This document shows positions 1 to 9,232 of a stretch of 64,000 nt of DNA, in pieces. A model generated the notes under the pieces. The model did not search any database, was not told the origin of the DNA, and was given only the letters and a program-made list of their open reading frames with translations. Both the position numbers and the translations under genes were made by a program. Source of the stretch: Paenibacillus sp. HWE-109 (GTDB taxonomy: Bacteria > Bacillota > Bacilli > Paenibacillales > NBRC-103111); contig NZ_CP091881.1 of the NCBI RefSeq assembly GCF_022163125.1, positions 558,001 to 622,000 on the forward strand. The letters are read 5' to 3'. Every line of letters begins with the position of its first letter. The stretch's first letter is position 1.

Positions 1-2103
1 TATGAGCGAGTTTTTCAGATCGGGGAACAGCTTCTCAATGATAGCGAAATCATTAGGGGGCTATATTCCAATGAGCTTAACCCGATAGATGCCATGAAGG
101 TTGAAAACCGAGTCGATGAAGTGGTCAGTGCGAATCCCTATATTAATTCCGTCTATCTGTACAATGGGGAAACGGGAAGGTTCATTCATACGATTAACAA
201 GGATGTTGACATTCCAGTCATTGATCAGCAGGCGGTAGGACTCATCGATGTGCGGAAAAAAATGAACAAAATGCTGTTTCTTCCTCATCAACAAAGCTAT
301 ATCTACGATTCCAAACCTTACGTTAGCAACATTCTCTCTCTGATTTTCACGTATTCAGGGAGCAGGAATGGACACGCTATCTTTATCAATTTGGAGCTGA
401 AATCCATTCAGGATCTCTTCAACAAAATGGGCAGTACCGCCTATTCGAACTTTATTATTGTCGATAAACAAGGCGTGAATATTCTCAACAGCAATCAACC
501 GGAACAATTCATGCATGATCGCAGTAAGCAAGATTTTATAAGCAAAGTCATCCATTCCGAGGCAAAATCCAATCATTTTATTGAGCAAATTGATAAGAAG
601 AAGTTCCTGATCACCTATGTTTATAACGAAAAGCTGGAATGGTATCTCATCAATACAACAAGTTATGACTACCTTTCCAAAGATAGTTTTACTTTTCTGA
701 GAAATATCATTCTTATATCGTTGGTTGTTCTATTGTTTAGCATTGCTGCGACAGTCCTCCTAATCAATAAAATCTATCTGCCATTCGGTAAAGTCGTTAA
801 GATGATCAAATATAGTCATCCATTCGTTTCCTCTGCCGAATATGCGGATGATGTGGAATATGTCAGCGATGTCTTCAAGGGACTTATTCACAAAGTCATG
901 TCGCTGGAAGACTCAGCCGTCAAAGATCGCAACAAATTGAAGGAAGGCTTCCTAAGAGAATGTTTGAATCAGGAAGGAAGCATCGATGAACAGGGCATTG
1001 CAGCTAATTTCCAAAAGCTCGAAATCCAGCTAAAGACGACGAACTTGCGTGTACTCGTGCTGGTGATGGAAGGGGAACATGGCTACATATCCAACCAACG
1101 CGACAAGCAGCTCTCGCTTGTTAAAGAGGCTGTTTATGAACTTGCACTGAGAATATTTGCGGATCATGGAGCGTTGGAGAAAATTGAAACAGGCAGCCAT
1201 TCCATGGTGCTGTTGATGAATGATACGGAAGGCATGAGTGACGATGCCTGGTTAGGATTTGTTCATCACGTGGACAAAATGATGGGAATTCAGCTGAAAA
1301 TCGGCGTTGGCGAAGGGGCGGCTACGATGCAGGAGCTGGCTAATTCGTATGAAACAGCCAGAGAGGCTTTGGAATATGTATTTCTGAGGGATGATCAGCG
1401 CATTTATTTCTATGACAAAATTCAAGCGGCGATTCGCAAGAAGTTCCATTACCCTTTAAAGCTTGAGAATTCCCTGCTTAACCATCTGAAACTTAATGAC
1501 AGCAAGGCGGCGATGGAGAACATTGACGAATTGTTTGAGGAAATTAAAGACTGTTCCATTAAGGATATCCATGCGACTTTAAAACAGATTGGTTCCAATC
1601 TGGATAAGGTTTTCAATGAGATTGTGGATTTGTCCCCCATCTATACGGCTCATCGGATGGAATCTTTAGCAGACGTGATCTCAAGCTTTGCAAGAGTGGA
1701 TATGCTCAAGCAATTTTTCGAGGAATTAGTGCCATTTATTATCCAAGAGCTTAAGGGGAACAGGTATCGGGATTGCAAGGAAATCATCAAGCAAGCTTGC
1801 GATTATATTCAGCAGCATTATAGGAAAGATGACCTCTCGGCGGATTCGGTTGCTACGGCGCTCCATATCTCGATTCCTTATTTCAGTAAATTATTTAACG
1901 AAAATATGCGGGTATCCTTCTCTACCTATGTCACCAATTTGCGTCTGGCGGAAGCGGAAGATTTATTGTTACATACTTCGCTAAGAGTCAAGGAAATCGG
2001 CGAACAAATCGGCTTCTTGAACAGCACTTATTTTATTACGGTTTTCAAAAAGAAACATGGTCTTTCGCCGAATCAATTCAGGCAAATGAAGAAAGCGAAT
2101 TAA
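1..2103 (+). CDS. AraC-family transcriptional regulator with membrane sensor domain (5' end outside window)
   Basis: The frame is open from base 1, so the true start lies upstream; an internal ATG at 94 is not the start. The visible ~700 codons show an extracellular sensor-like region, one membrane helix at about visible residues 234-258, a poorly conserved middle region, and a C-terminal AraC double helix-turn-helix (about 597-693, motif GFLNSTYFITVFKKKHGLSPNQF). This layout matches the Paenibacillus one-component regulators that fuse a Cache-like extracellular sensor to an AraC output and usually control a nearby sugar transporter or glycosidase. Its target is probably upstream of the window, since a terminator follows at once. 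Confidence 0.85.
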   Translation, partial: YERVFQIGEQLLNDSEIIRGLYSNELNPIDAMKVENRVDEVVSANPYINSVYLYNGETGRFIHTINKDVDIPVIDQQAVGLIDVRKKMNKMLFLPHQQSYIYDSKPYVSNILSLIFTYSGSRNGHAIFINLELKSIQDLFNKMGSTAYSNFIIVDKQGVNILNSNQPEQFMHDRSKQDFISKVIHSEAKSNHFIEQIDKKKFLITYVYNEKLEWYLINTTSYDYLSKDSFTFLRNIILISLVVLLFSIAATVLLINKIYLPFGKVVKMIKYSHPFVSSAEYADDVEYVSDVFKGLIHKVMSLEDSAVKDRNKLKEGFLRECLNQEGSIDEQGIAANFQKLEIQLKTTNLRVLVLVMEGEHGYISNQRDKQLSLVKEAVYELALRIFADHGALEKIETGSHSMVLLMNDTEGMSDDAWLGFVHHVDKMMGIQLKIGVGEGAATMQELANSYETAREALEYVFLRDDQRIYFYDKIQAAIRKKFHYPLKLENSLLNHLKLNDSKAAMENIDELFEEIKDCSIKDIHATLKQIGSNLDKVFNEIVDLSPIYTAHRMESLADVISSFARVDMLKQFFEELVPFIIQELKGNRYRDCKEIIKQACDYIQQHYRKDDLSADSVATALHISIPYFSKLFNENMRVSFSTYVTNLRLAEAEDLLLHTSLRVKEIGEQIGFLNSTYFITVFKKKHGLSPNQFRQMKKAN

Positions 2104-2122
2104 CGGAACAGAGATACAGAGA

Positions 2123-2155
2123 GAACCCCCCGCCTATCTTCGGCCGGGGGGTTCT
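2123..2155. terminator. Rho-independent terminator, probably bidirectional
   Basis: A strong hairpin with arms GAACCCCCCG-CC and GGCCGGGGGGTTC (one bulge) follows the AraC gene stop and lies just downstream of the convergent oxidoreductase operon. It probably serves both directions. Confidence 0.75.
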
Positions 2156-2162
2156 TGACTAG

Positions 2163-3110
2163 TTACACGATTGCTGCGCTCAAATCAAGCCACGCCAACT
2201 CCTGCGCAGTGAGCACCAGCTCCGCGCCGTCACGGCATGACAGCATCTCGGCTTCGCTGCGCGGGCCGATGAGCGCACACGCCGGGAACGGCTGGCTCAC
2301 AACATAGGCGAGCGCGATCTGAATCGTGCTTACGCCCTTCTCTTGCGCAAGCTGCTGAGCACGCTGCAGCCGCGTCCAATTCTCGTCGCTGTAGAACACG
2401 CGGACGATGTCGGCATTATCGCGGATCTCGGGGGAGAACCGCCCGCTGAAGAAGCCGCGCGCCTGCGACGACCAGGAGAGCAGCGGAAACTGCTGGGCTT
2501 CGTACCAACGCAGCGCCTGCTCATCGACGGAGACGCAGCCGGCCCAGAAGGGCTCGTTGGCTTTGGCAAGGCTGAGATTCGGGCTGCTGAAGGTGAAACC
2601 GATGAGACCGTGTTTCTCCGCGTACGCATTGGCTTCTTGCAGCCGTTCGTGCGTCCAGTTGGACCCGCCAAATGCGCGGATGCGGCCTGCTTCTACATGC
2701 TCATTAAGCGCTTCGACAATCGCGCCAACCGGTGTTGCCAGATCATCCCGATGCAGGGCATAGAGGTCAATATAGTCGGTGCGCAATCGTTCCAGACTCG
2801 TGAACAAATCGCTGCGAATCGCTTCCGCATTCACGCGGGGACCGTGCTCATTATGATGAGCGCCCTTGGTGAAGATATTCATCTCATCGCGATTGCCCAT
2901 CTCATCTAGCCAAATCCCGATCGCTTGCTCGCTCTCGCCGCCGCAATAGATGAAGGCTGAGTCAATCGTATTGCCGCCAATGGCCAAATAGTGTCCAAGG
3001 ATTTCGCTGACTTCATGGGGGTTATTCAAGCGGAAGAAGTCTGAGCCCATGACTAATTTAGAAACGGGTTTTTCCAAGCCTTTAATATGAATGTGCTTCA
3101 AAAATTTCAT
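2163..3110 (-). CDS. Aldo/keto reductase
   Basis: A 315-residue protein with the aldo/keto reductase TIM-barrel pattern. The catalytic tetrad can be read as D50, Y55 (DSAFIY), K82 (FTKG) and H120 (ALH), so it should be an active NAD(P)H-dependent carbonyl or sugar reductase; the substrate cannot be told. It lies 12 bp downstream of the Gfo/Idh/MocA gene and is surely co-transcribed with it. The GAGGAG site abuts the ATG with no spacing, while a TTG three codons in (3101) has a normal ~9-nt spacing, so translation may begin there. The 3' half is much richer in G+C than its neighbours. Confidence 0.9.
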   Translation of the reverse strand: MKFLKHIHIKGLEKPVSKLVMGSDFFRLNNPHEVSEILGHYLAIGGNTIDSAFIYCGGESEQAIGIWLDEMGNRDEMNIFTKGAHHNEHGPRVNAEAIRSDLFTSLERLRTDYIDLYALHRDDLATPVGAIVEALNEHVEAGRIRAFGGSNWTHERLQEANAYAEKHGLIGFTFSSPNLSLAKANEPFWAGCVSVDEQALRWYEAQQFPLLSWSSQARGFFSGRFSPEIRDNADIVRVFYSDENWTRLQRAQQLAQEKGVSTIQIALAYVVSQPFPACALIGPRSEAEMLSCRDGAELVLTAQELAWLDLSAAIV

Positions 3111-3122
3111 CTCCTCTGTTAT

Positions 3123-4127
3123 TTAGGATTCATTCATGACAATGCGTGAGCGTTCTCTGGCTGATTGCAAGCAAGCATCGATTAATTTCATATTCAGGAC
3201 GGCATCACTCGCAGGGAAGCGAGCGGCTTTCTCGCCCCAAGCCGCATAAGCCAAATCATCCGCTTGCAGCGCATATTGATTAAGGAAAGGTACTTTCTCT
3301 TCGCGGCGTTCATTCCCTACTTGCACGATAAAGTGACCGGATTCCTCCGTAGGTGTCACGAAAGCAGAGGGAACTTCAATGCGGCCGATGGCGCCGACGA
3401 TTTCAAGTGTGTTGCGGAAGCCCGCCCACATGCCGCAATCGAAGGTTAAAGCGACGTTACCGCTGAATTCAACCAAGCCGGACATCATCATATCGACATG
3501 ATCGTGTTCAGGTGAGAAGAAAGCGTGCGTTGTAACGGCTTCAGGCTCTCTGCCTAGAATTAATCTAGCTGCGCTAAGCGGATAACAGCCAACATCATAA
3601 GCAGAACCGCCGCCCCACTCGCGAACGTAGCGAACATTCTTGCTGTCGCCAGGATTGCTGAAGGTAAAAGCGCCATGAATGCCGCGAACATCGCCAATTT
3701 CTCCAGAGTCAATAATCGCCTTGATACGGTCGTAACGAGGGTGATGCCGGTACATGAATGCTTCGGCAAATTGAACACCAGCTTGTTCGCTTGCAGTCAC
3801 CATCTCTTGCACTTCAGCAGCAGTCAAGGCTGCCGGCTTCTCACAAAGCACATGTTTGCCTGCTTGCACAGCGCGAATGGTCCACTCTTTATGAAGATGG
3901 TTCGGTAAAGGTATATAGATGGCATCGATATCGGGATCGGCTATTAGTTCTTCATAACTGCCGTACGCTTTTGGAATATCAAGCTCAGCGGCTTTCTCCT
4001 GCGACTTCTGTAAACTACGGCTGGCAATAGCGCTTACAATTCCTGTTTGCGACTGTCTGATGCCTGGGATACAGGCCCTAATAGCAATATTCGCGCATCC
4101 CAAAATTCCCCAACGAAGCTTTGTCAT
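3123..4127 (-). CDS. Gfo/Idh/MocA family oxidoreductase
   Basis: A 334-residue NAD(P)-dependent dehydrogenase. The N-terminal Rossmann motif GILGCANIA (7-15) and the family EKP motif (96-98, CEKPAAL) are intact, followed by the alpha/beta C-terminal domain (EAFMYRHHP). Members oxidise or reduce sugars, inositols and their derivatives. The ATG is preceded by GGAG at good spacing. It is the first gene of a two-gene operon with the aldo/keto reductase and is divergent from an AraC-family gene, which suggests a carbohydrate-responsive pair of oxidoreductases. The exact sugar is unknown. Confidence 0.9.
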   Translation of the reverse strand: MTKLRWGILGCANIAIRACIPGIRQSQTGIVSAIASRSLQKSQEKAAELDIPKAYGSYEELIADPDIDAIYIPLPNHLHKEWTIRAVQAGKHVLCEKPAALTAAEVQEMVTASEQAGVQFAEAFMYRHHPRYDRIKAIIDSGEIGDVRGIHGAFTFSNPGDSKNVRYVREWGGGSAYDVGCYPLSAARLILGREPEAVTTHAFFSPEHDHVDMMMSGLVEFSGNVALTFDCGMWAGFRNTLEIVGAIGRIEVPSAFVTPTEESGHFIVQVGNERREEKVPFLNQYALQADDLAYAAWGEKAARFPASDAVLNMKLIDACLQSARERSRIVMNES

Positions 4128-4165
4128 TCTGAAATTTCTCCTTTGTCAAATAAAATGATATCGTT

Positions 4166-4239
4166 ATATTGTTATTATAGAACGAGTTATTTAAAATGAA
4201 TATGACAATATATTGTGCCGGATATCGGAATATTGTCAT
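4166..4239. promoter_or_regulatory. Inverted-repeat operator candidate between divergent oxidoreductase operon and AraC gene
   Basis: ATGACAATAT (4202-4211) and ATATTGTCAT (4230-4239) form a perfect 10-bp inverted repeat, and a near copy of the half site, ATATTGTTAT, lies at 4166-4175. The sites sit in the intergenic region shared with the oxidoreductase operon. AraC proteins commonly bind such sites, but binding here is inferred. If the AraC gene starts at GTG 4253, the whole repeat is noncoding. Confidence 0.5.
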
Positions 4240-4252
4240 TAGGAAACGGGGT

Positions 4253-5104
4253 GTGCCTGTGTCAAGACAATCTATGCTGCCGAGATTGCAGCAATCCTCC
4301 TATTTCATTTTTCCAGAATCGGTCGGTTGGTATTATGATATGCTGACCCATACCGTCTATCGGCCTGAAGGGCTCTGTGAAACGTTCAGTATCCACTTTG
4401 TAATTTCCGGCAAGGGGTATGTCGAAATAGACGGCGAACAGCATGTGCTTCAAAAAGGAGATGCTTTTCTATATTTTCCGTACCAAGAGCAGAAATACTA
4501 TACGTCCAAGGATGATCCATGGAGTGTGCGTTTCGTTCATTTTTACGGGAGCTATCTCAAAGAATTTTTGCTGGAAAAAGGTTTTTTTCGCGTGTTGTGG
4601 TCACTAAAGAGATTGAATGAACTTGAGGAAGCCTTCCACCAATTATTGCTGGAGGCGGAGACGAACGGGATTCTTCGAACAACCAACCTATCGACATTGA
4701 CGTATCAGATATTGAGCGAGTTCATGAGTTATGCGGCTCCTTTGACCGTGAATCGTGGGATGGAGTCGGTTGATCGCATTCTGTCACTGCTCCCAATGAT
4801 GCAGCAAAAAGCCTGCGAGCCGTTCATTCTCGAAGAATGGGCGGAGCTCACAGGCGTCAGCACGTACTATTTTTGCAAATTGTTTCGGAAAGCTATGTCC
4901 ATGACACCGCTCTCGTTCATTACGTTATGCCGGATCCAGTATGCGAAGCAACGTTTGATTGAGAAAGAGCATTTATCGATCAAGGACATTGCGCGGGAAG
5001 CCGGCTATGCAAGCGCAAGCTATTTCAACCAACGGTTTCAAGAACAAGAAGGCATGACGCCCAGTGAATATCGGAGCTTTTATGCCAAAGGGTTATTCGG
5101 CTAA
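4253..5104 (+). CDS. AraC-family transcriptional regulator (cupin sensor)
   Basis: A ~283-residue cytoplasmic regulator with an N-terminal cupin-type ligand domain (FVISGKGYVEIDGE, then KGDAFLYFPYQEQ) and a C-terminal AraC double helix-turn-helix (about 185-280, GYASASYFNQRFQEQEGMTPSEYR). The start at GTG 4253 is chosen because AGG lies ~9 nt upstream and the palindrome then falls outside the gene. An ATG at 4196 would add 19 codons but has no ribosome site. It is divergent from the MocA/aldo-keto operon and probably controls it. Its 3' end overlaps the convergent glycosyltransferase gene by 12 bp. Confidence 0.85.
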   Translation: MPVSRQSMLPRLQQSSYFIFPESVGWYYDMLTHTVYRPEGLCETFSIHFVISGKGYVEIDGEQHVLQKGDAFLYFPYQEQKYYTSKDDPWSVRFVHFYGSYLKEFLLEKGFFRVLWSLKRLNELEEAFHQLLLEAETNGILRTTNLSTLTYQILSEFMSYAAPLTVNRGMESVDRILSLLPMMQQKACEPFILEEWAELTGVSTYYFCKLFRKAMSMTPLSFITLCRIQYAKQRLIEKEHLSIKDIAREAGYASASYFNQRFQEQEGMTPSEYRSFYAKGLFG

Positions 5105-5908
5105 GCGGGAACGGATCGGCTGACCATCCCAGATAAGCTCTGTGGCAGCTTGGCGGGCTTTCACTTCGGGTTCTTCCAGCAGCAGGAAGAAGTTCGCGGT
5201 AGGCAGTTCACCAAGCTGATGCTTCACCGAAAGCAGATCCAAGTAGGGACGCATGTTGTCTAATTGCCCTGACATGTTGCTGGTTCCTTGTTGGGCAAAT
5301 GCATAAAGAACACTCGCGATGGGTGCGCGTTTGACACGGAACTGCTCAGCCGCGCGCAGGAAGAAATCCCAGTCCCAATAATGGAAGACCTCTGTGTCAA
5401 ATGGACCCAACGCGGCAATAAGCTCAGGCCGGAAGATGCAGCCGGAAGAAAAGAACGTAGAAAATCTGCGCATGGCCGGGATATCGAATTCATAAGCAAA
5501 GACGAAGCGATCTGTTATGATGCGTGTTTGGTTTTCATAAGCGTAATGGAAAATTTCAACGTCTGGATAGACGAGATCAAAGCCCTCAATCTCCTGCAGC
5601 ATGCGTTCAATATGAATGGGGAGCAATAAATCGTCATCATCGCAGAGCATGATGAACTCACCCTGCACTTCTTGCAAACCGCGATTGCGGGCATGGACGT
5701 GCTTCAAGTTTTCCGGCATATTAATAATTTGGATATTCAGTTCAGGGTATAGGTCCTGAATGAAATCAACGGATGGACCGCAATCGTTCACAACGATAAT
5801 TTGCAAATTTTTGTAGGTTTGACGCACTAAAGATTCAGCCAGTTCAGCCAGCTCAATGCGGCGATTATAGGTTGGAATAATAATGGATACCAAGGGTTGG
5901 TCAGACAT
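5093..5908 (-). CDS. Glycosyltransferase family 2
   Basis: A 271-residue GT-A fold glycosyltransferase. The N-terminal nucleotide-sugar motif VSIIIPTYNRR begins near residue 6, and the metal-binding acidic run LCDDDDLLLP matches the DxD motif. No membrane helix is evident, so it should act in the cytoplasm, adding a sugar to a cell-surface glycan or protein. The start at 5908 (MSDQPLV) has a GAGGTGAT site 7 nt upstream; the upstream ATG at 5941 lacks one. It stands alone, divergent from the VanW gene and overlapping the end of the convergent AraC gene. Confidence 0.88.
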   Translation of the reverse strand: MSDQPLVSIIIPTYNRRIELAELAESLVRQTYKNLQIIVVNDCGPSVDFIQDLYPELNIQIINMPENLKHVHARNRGLQEVQGEFIMLCDDDDLLLPIHIERMLQEIEGFDLVYPDVEIFHYAYENQTRIITDRFVFAYEFDIPAMRRFSTFFSSGCIFRPELIAALGPFDTEVFHYWDWDFFLRAAEQFRVKRAPIASVLYAFAQQGTSNMSGQLDNMRPYLDLLSVKHQLGELPTANFFLLLEEPEVKARQAATELIWDGQPIRSRLAE

Positions 5909-6014
5909 CACGATGATCACCTCTATTTTTATATAAACCAAGTTTACCTTAATTGCGTCCTATTTCTCAAATGGATTTGTACACATATTTGGTTGAAAAA
6001 GGAAGTGATCAAGC

Positions 6015-6818
6015 GTGAAGCAAAAATTAACAAAACTGTTTCCTGCACTGTATCGAATGCGTATCATTCAGTTGAGGCTTTATCGCCATTTCACGAATTT
6101 GAATCCTGCTTTGACTTATGCCAAACATCGAACTCAACATACGCTTCCCTATACGTGCAAAAAGCACCAATCACTTCTGCGAAGAAAGCTTGGTTCATCT
6201 GACCCGATACTGCAAGAGAACAAAATTACGAATCTGCGTCTTAGTGTGGCGAAAATGGATGGCATTGTGATTCGACCAGGGGAAACCTTCTCATTCTGGA
6301 AGCTGGTTGGGAAAACAACGTCGGCCAAAGGCTACATCGAGGGTTTGCTGCTTTCGCAGGGCGGGGTGAAGCGGGGTGTCGGCGGCGGGATTTGCCAATT
6401 AGGGAACCTGCTCTTTTGGATGGCTTTGCACACACCGCTTCAAGTGGTAGAGCGGCATCATCATAGCTTTGATCCGTTTCCTGATGATCATAGGGTGCTG
6501 CCTTTTGGGAGCGGGGCCAGCGTTTTTTACAACTACATTGACTTGCGGATCTACAATCCCACACAAACAACTTTCCAGTTCAGACTCTGGTTGACGGAGG
6601 AGCATTTGAAAGGTTCCGTGCACAGTAATGAGTTGATTCCCCATAGCTATCATGTGGAGGAAAGAAATCATCGTTTTTTGGAAAAGGATGGCCGGACGTA
6701 TCGAGAGAATGAAATCTGGCGCAAGGTTATCGACAGAAGAAGCGGCAATACCAATAGAGAGGAGAAGATGCTGCATAATTTCTCGGAAGTAAAGTATGAT
6801 TTGTTCAGTACTACATAA
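6015..6818 (+). CDS. VanW family protein
   Basis: A 267-residue protein with the VanW domain: the segment IRPGETFSFWKLVGKTT followed by GGVKRGVGGGICQLGNLLF is the family signature. VanW proteins accompany some vancomycin-resistance clusters and occur widely in Firmicutes; their biochemical role is unsettled. The start is a GTG with GGAAGTGA upstream. No vanRS or ligase genes are nearby, so a resistance role should not be assumed. The following membrane-protein gene begins 68 bp downstream and may be co-transcribed. Confidence 0.88.
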   Translation: MKQKLTKLFPALYRMRIIQLRLYRHFTNLNPALTYAKHRTQHTLPYTCKKHQSLLRRKLGSSDPILQENKITNLRLSVAKMDGIVIRPGETFSFWKLVGKTTSAKGYIEGLLLSQGGVKRGVGGGICQLGNLLFWMALHTPLQVVERHHHSFDPFPDDHRVLPFGSGASVFYNYIDLRIYNPTQTTFQFRLWLTEEHLKGSVHSNELIPHSYHVEERNHRFLEKDGRTYRENEIWRKVIDRRSGNTNREEKMLHNFSEVKYDLFSTT

Positions 6819-6886
6819 ATCTAGTACTTTTGCAAAAAGCGGCGGCGAGTTACCCTGAACGTATAGCAGCGATAGGGGATGAAGCC

Positions 6887-7543
6887 GTGAGAGAGAGAGC
6901 TGGCAAGTGGCTGGGAAAAGCACAAACGTTTGCGTCGAACCGTCCACTGCACGTGATGAGTATCGTGTATCTGGTCATATGGATATGGATGGCGGTATCG
7001 CCGTATAGCAGATTTGATTGGGTATTGGAGAATCTGTTGATATGGGCCGCAATTATCGTACTGGTGTGTACATATAAAAGATTTTCGATGTCTAATCTAT
7101 CCTATGGGCTTATTGGCTTATTTCTAGTGCTTCATACAGTAGGTGCGCATTATTCGTATAATGAGAACGTAGTGGATGTTTGGCTGAAGCTCCTGTTTCA
7201 TTCGCAGCGAGACAATTTCGACCGCTTGGTACATTTCAGCTTTGGGCTGCTGCTTGCTTATCCAATTAGGGAAGTCATGTCAGCCTGTACGACACTAAGT
7301 AGCAGATGGCTTTCTGGGATAACCTGTGTTATCGTTTTGGCTATGGGAGCTTTTTATGAGCTGATCGAAATGTGGGTGGCATTACTTGTTGCCCCGGAAA
7401 TTGGGATCTTGTTTCTTGGGACGCAAGGGGATCCATGGGATACGCACCACGATATGGAGCTTGCACTTTATGGTTCGATCATTGCGATGTGCATGACCGC
7501 ATTCATGCAGAGGATTAAACAAAGGGAGGCTGGTTGTAGATGA
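6887..7543 (+). CDS. DUF2238 integral membrane protein
   Basis: A ~218-residue polytopic membrane protein with about six hydrophobic segments, charged loops containing RDNFDRLVHFSFGLLLAYP and the motif GTQGDPWDTHHDM, both typical of the DUF2238/YjdF family. The molecular function is unknown. GTG 6887 is preferred since AGGGG lies 8 nt upstream, whereas the TTG at 6830 has no ribosome site. The stop overlaps the next start in an ATGA arrangement, so it is translationally coupled to the lactonase gene. Confidence 0.82.
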   Translation: MRERAGKWLGKAQTFASNRPLHVMSIVYLVIWIWMAVSPYSRFDWVLENLLIWAAIIVLVCTYKRFSMSNLSYGLIGLFLVLHTVGAHYSYNENVVDVWLKLLFHSQRDNFDRLVHFSFGLLLAYPIREVMSACTTLSSRWLSGITCVIVLAMGAFYELIEMWVALLVAPEIGILFLGTQGDPWDTHHDMELALYGSIIAMCMTAFMQRIKQREAGCR

Positions 7544-8625
7544 CGATTGGCGGACAAAAGGAGCAGTTTTTGTATGTTGGCTCCTATACCGATGAGCAAA
7601 ATCAAGAAGGAATTCGCTTGTACAGTTTGAATTCCGAGCATGGTGAACTGACGCTTGTAGCAGCTTATAATGATTTGCCGAATGCTTCATTCCTGGCATT
7701 GAATGATACTCGCAGCGTTTTGTATGCCGTTAGCGAGACGGTAACATATAACGGGGGGTTCGGAGGCGCTGCGGCGGCCTATGCGATTGAAGCCGGAACC
7801 TGGACGCTTCAGAAAATCAATCAGCAGCCAACGGACGGATCAGCCCCTTGCTATATCAGCTTGGACAAGACGAATCGCGTTGCCTTGGTCGCTAACTATG
7901 GAAGCGGCGATGTAACGGTCTATCCCATCGAAGATGGGGGCGGGTTAGGCGTACATAGCCCGCTGGTGAAGCATGAAGGAGCTCTGGGTCCGCAAACGGA
8001 CCGTCAAGAAGCTCCGCATGCCCATTCGATTGTTCCGTCTCCGAACAATCGTTTTGCGATTTCCGCCGATCTGGGGCTCGATCGGCTGATGGTTAGCCGG
8101 ATTGACGCGGAGCGCGGTATCCTGCTGCCACATGGCGAAGCCGTGATGAAGCCGGGCGCGGGCCCGCGGCATTTGGTTTATAGCGCGGACAGCAGGTACG
8201 TGTACGCGATTAATGAGCTGGACAGCACGATCACCGTGCTGGGCTTTGAGGCAGACGCGGGCGTGTTGACCGCGCTGCAGAGCATTGCGACGCTGCCGGA
8301 AGGCTTCAGCGGCGAGAGCACTTGCGCGGACATCCATCTCAGCGGAGATGGACGGTTTCTGTATGCCTCGAACCGCGGACACGACAGTATCGCGGTTTAT
8401 GCGGTGGATCGAGAGAGCGGAACGCTCTCGGTCGTGGGCTGGCAGGCGACGCTGGGGCGGACGCCGCGGAACTTCGCCCTGTCGCCGCAAGGGGATTATC
8501 TCCTCGCGGCGAATCAGGACTCCAGCAGCATTACGGTTTTCCGCCTAGATGCGAAGACCGGCATGCTGCAGGAAACCGGGCAAAGCGCTGCGGTAGCGCG
8601 CCCGGTTTGCATCAAGTTTCTTTAG
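7540..8625 (+). CDS. Beta-propeller lactonase family protein (6-phosphogluconolactonase-like)
   Basis: A 361-residue protein of the seven-bladed propeller lactonase family (YkgB/Pgl-like), with repeated blades such as LVANYGSGDVTVY, HAHSIVPSPNNRFAISADLG, GPRHLVYS and FLYASNRGHDSIAVY. Characterised members hydrolyse 6-phosphogluconolactone in the cytoplasm; others act on related lactones. No signal peptide is visible. It overlaps the DUF2238 stop by 4 bp. The second half is G+C-rich compared with the first. Confidence 0.88.
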   Translation: MTIGGQKEQFLYVGSYTDEQNQEGIRLYSLNSEHGELTLVAAYNDLPNASFLALNDTRSVLYAVSETVTYNGGFGGAAAAYAIEAGTWTLQKINQQPTDGSAPCYISLDKTNRVALVANYGSGDVTVYPIEDGGGLGVHSPLVKHEGALGPQTDRQEAPHAHSIVPSPNNRFAISADLGLDRLMVSRIDAERGILLPHGEAVMKPGAGPRHLVYSADSRYVYAINELDSTITVLGFEADAGVLTALQSIATLPEGFSGESTCADIHLSGDGRFLYASNRGHDSIAVYAVDRESGTLSVVGWQATLGRTPRNFALSPQGDYLLAANQDSSSITVFRLDAKTGMLQETGQSAAVARPVCIKFL

Positions 8626-8753
8626 GCTTCACTCTACCGTGTCGAGTGTCTATACGTTGAGAATAAGGTAGCTAAACGTGCTTCATTGTTCGAAAAGAGG
8701 TTTTCCCCTTAATTACTGACGTCCACCGCAGAATTAGGAGGGGGGCGGTCTCA

Positions 8754-8990
8754 GAGGGCATCTAATGAACTGTAGGATGCTTATAGAGCGGAAAATAGCT
8801 ACTTTGGCGGAATAATGAACTGGATTAACGCTATCGAGCAAATTGTAGGCCAAAAGGTGATCATTTGGTTGTCATAGAGCTTCTGGGATTCATTAGATTT
8901 TCAGAATGAGCGATTTTGACCGAATAAAGGGTATTGAGTTCGTTAGGGGCTTGGGTTTGCCTCAAGGTGCGTGGACTGGATGACCTAGCT
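8754..8990. repeat. Intergenic repeat family B, single copy
   Basis: The block from ATCTAATGAA (8760-8769) to TTCATTAGAT (8889-8898) and on past GGGTATTGAGTTCG is a diverged copy of the ~320-bp unit tandemly repeated at 20.3-21.65 kb. The 10-bp arms are perfect inverted repeats 139 bp end to end. A weak ACCTAGC/GCTGGGT hairpin follows near 8980. No credible coding frame is present. The rest of the 850-bp gap holds the family A repeat and otherwise nothing recognisable. Confidence 0.8.
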
Positions 8991-9043
8991 GAAAGCTGGG
9001 TGGAGTGAACATGGAGTTACTCCAGCTGCCTCACGCGGCGGTA

Positions 9044-9232
9044 AGGGAACTACAATACGCTATTCTAGTCAAAAGTGTCCTTATCGCTGGGGTGGGGGAA
9101 CTACAGGGCGCTATTTTGCTGTTTGATGGGAAATTCAGCGCTTTTCGTGGAAATAAGACCCTGTAGTTCCGCTATGAACCTCGCATCCCTGCTATTTGCC
9201 TAAATAGCGCCCACCAGTTCCCTTACTAGTTT
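9044..9232. repeat. Intergenic repeat family A, copy 1
   Basis: GGAACTACAGG (9097-9107) and CCTGTAGTTCC (9160-9170) are perfect 11-bp inverted arms. Upstream is one partial GGAACTACA..GCTATTCTAG unit, and downstream an outer AGTTCCCTTA arm. The same arrangement recurs at 19.98-20.26 kb with high identity. It is noncoding and resembles a miniature inverted-repeat element, though no target duplication was identified. Confidence 0.75.

Noticed and set aside
2343..2909. Long plus-strand reading frames opposite the aldo/keto reductase
   Set aside because: They are shadows in G+C-rich DNA; the minus-strand frame has the intact catalytic tetrad and an operon context.
6015..6818. Vancomycin-resistance cluster around vanW
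   Set aside because: No ligase, dehydrogenase, dipeptidase or VanRS genes lie nearby; lone VanW proteins are common.
7945..8660. Overlapping frames inside and opposite the lactonase gene
   Set aside because: High G+C makes several frames open; only the propeller protein has family motifs and a coupled start.
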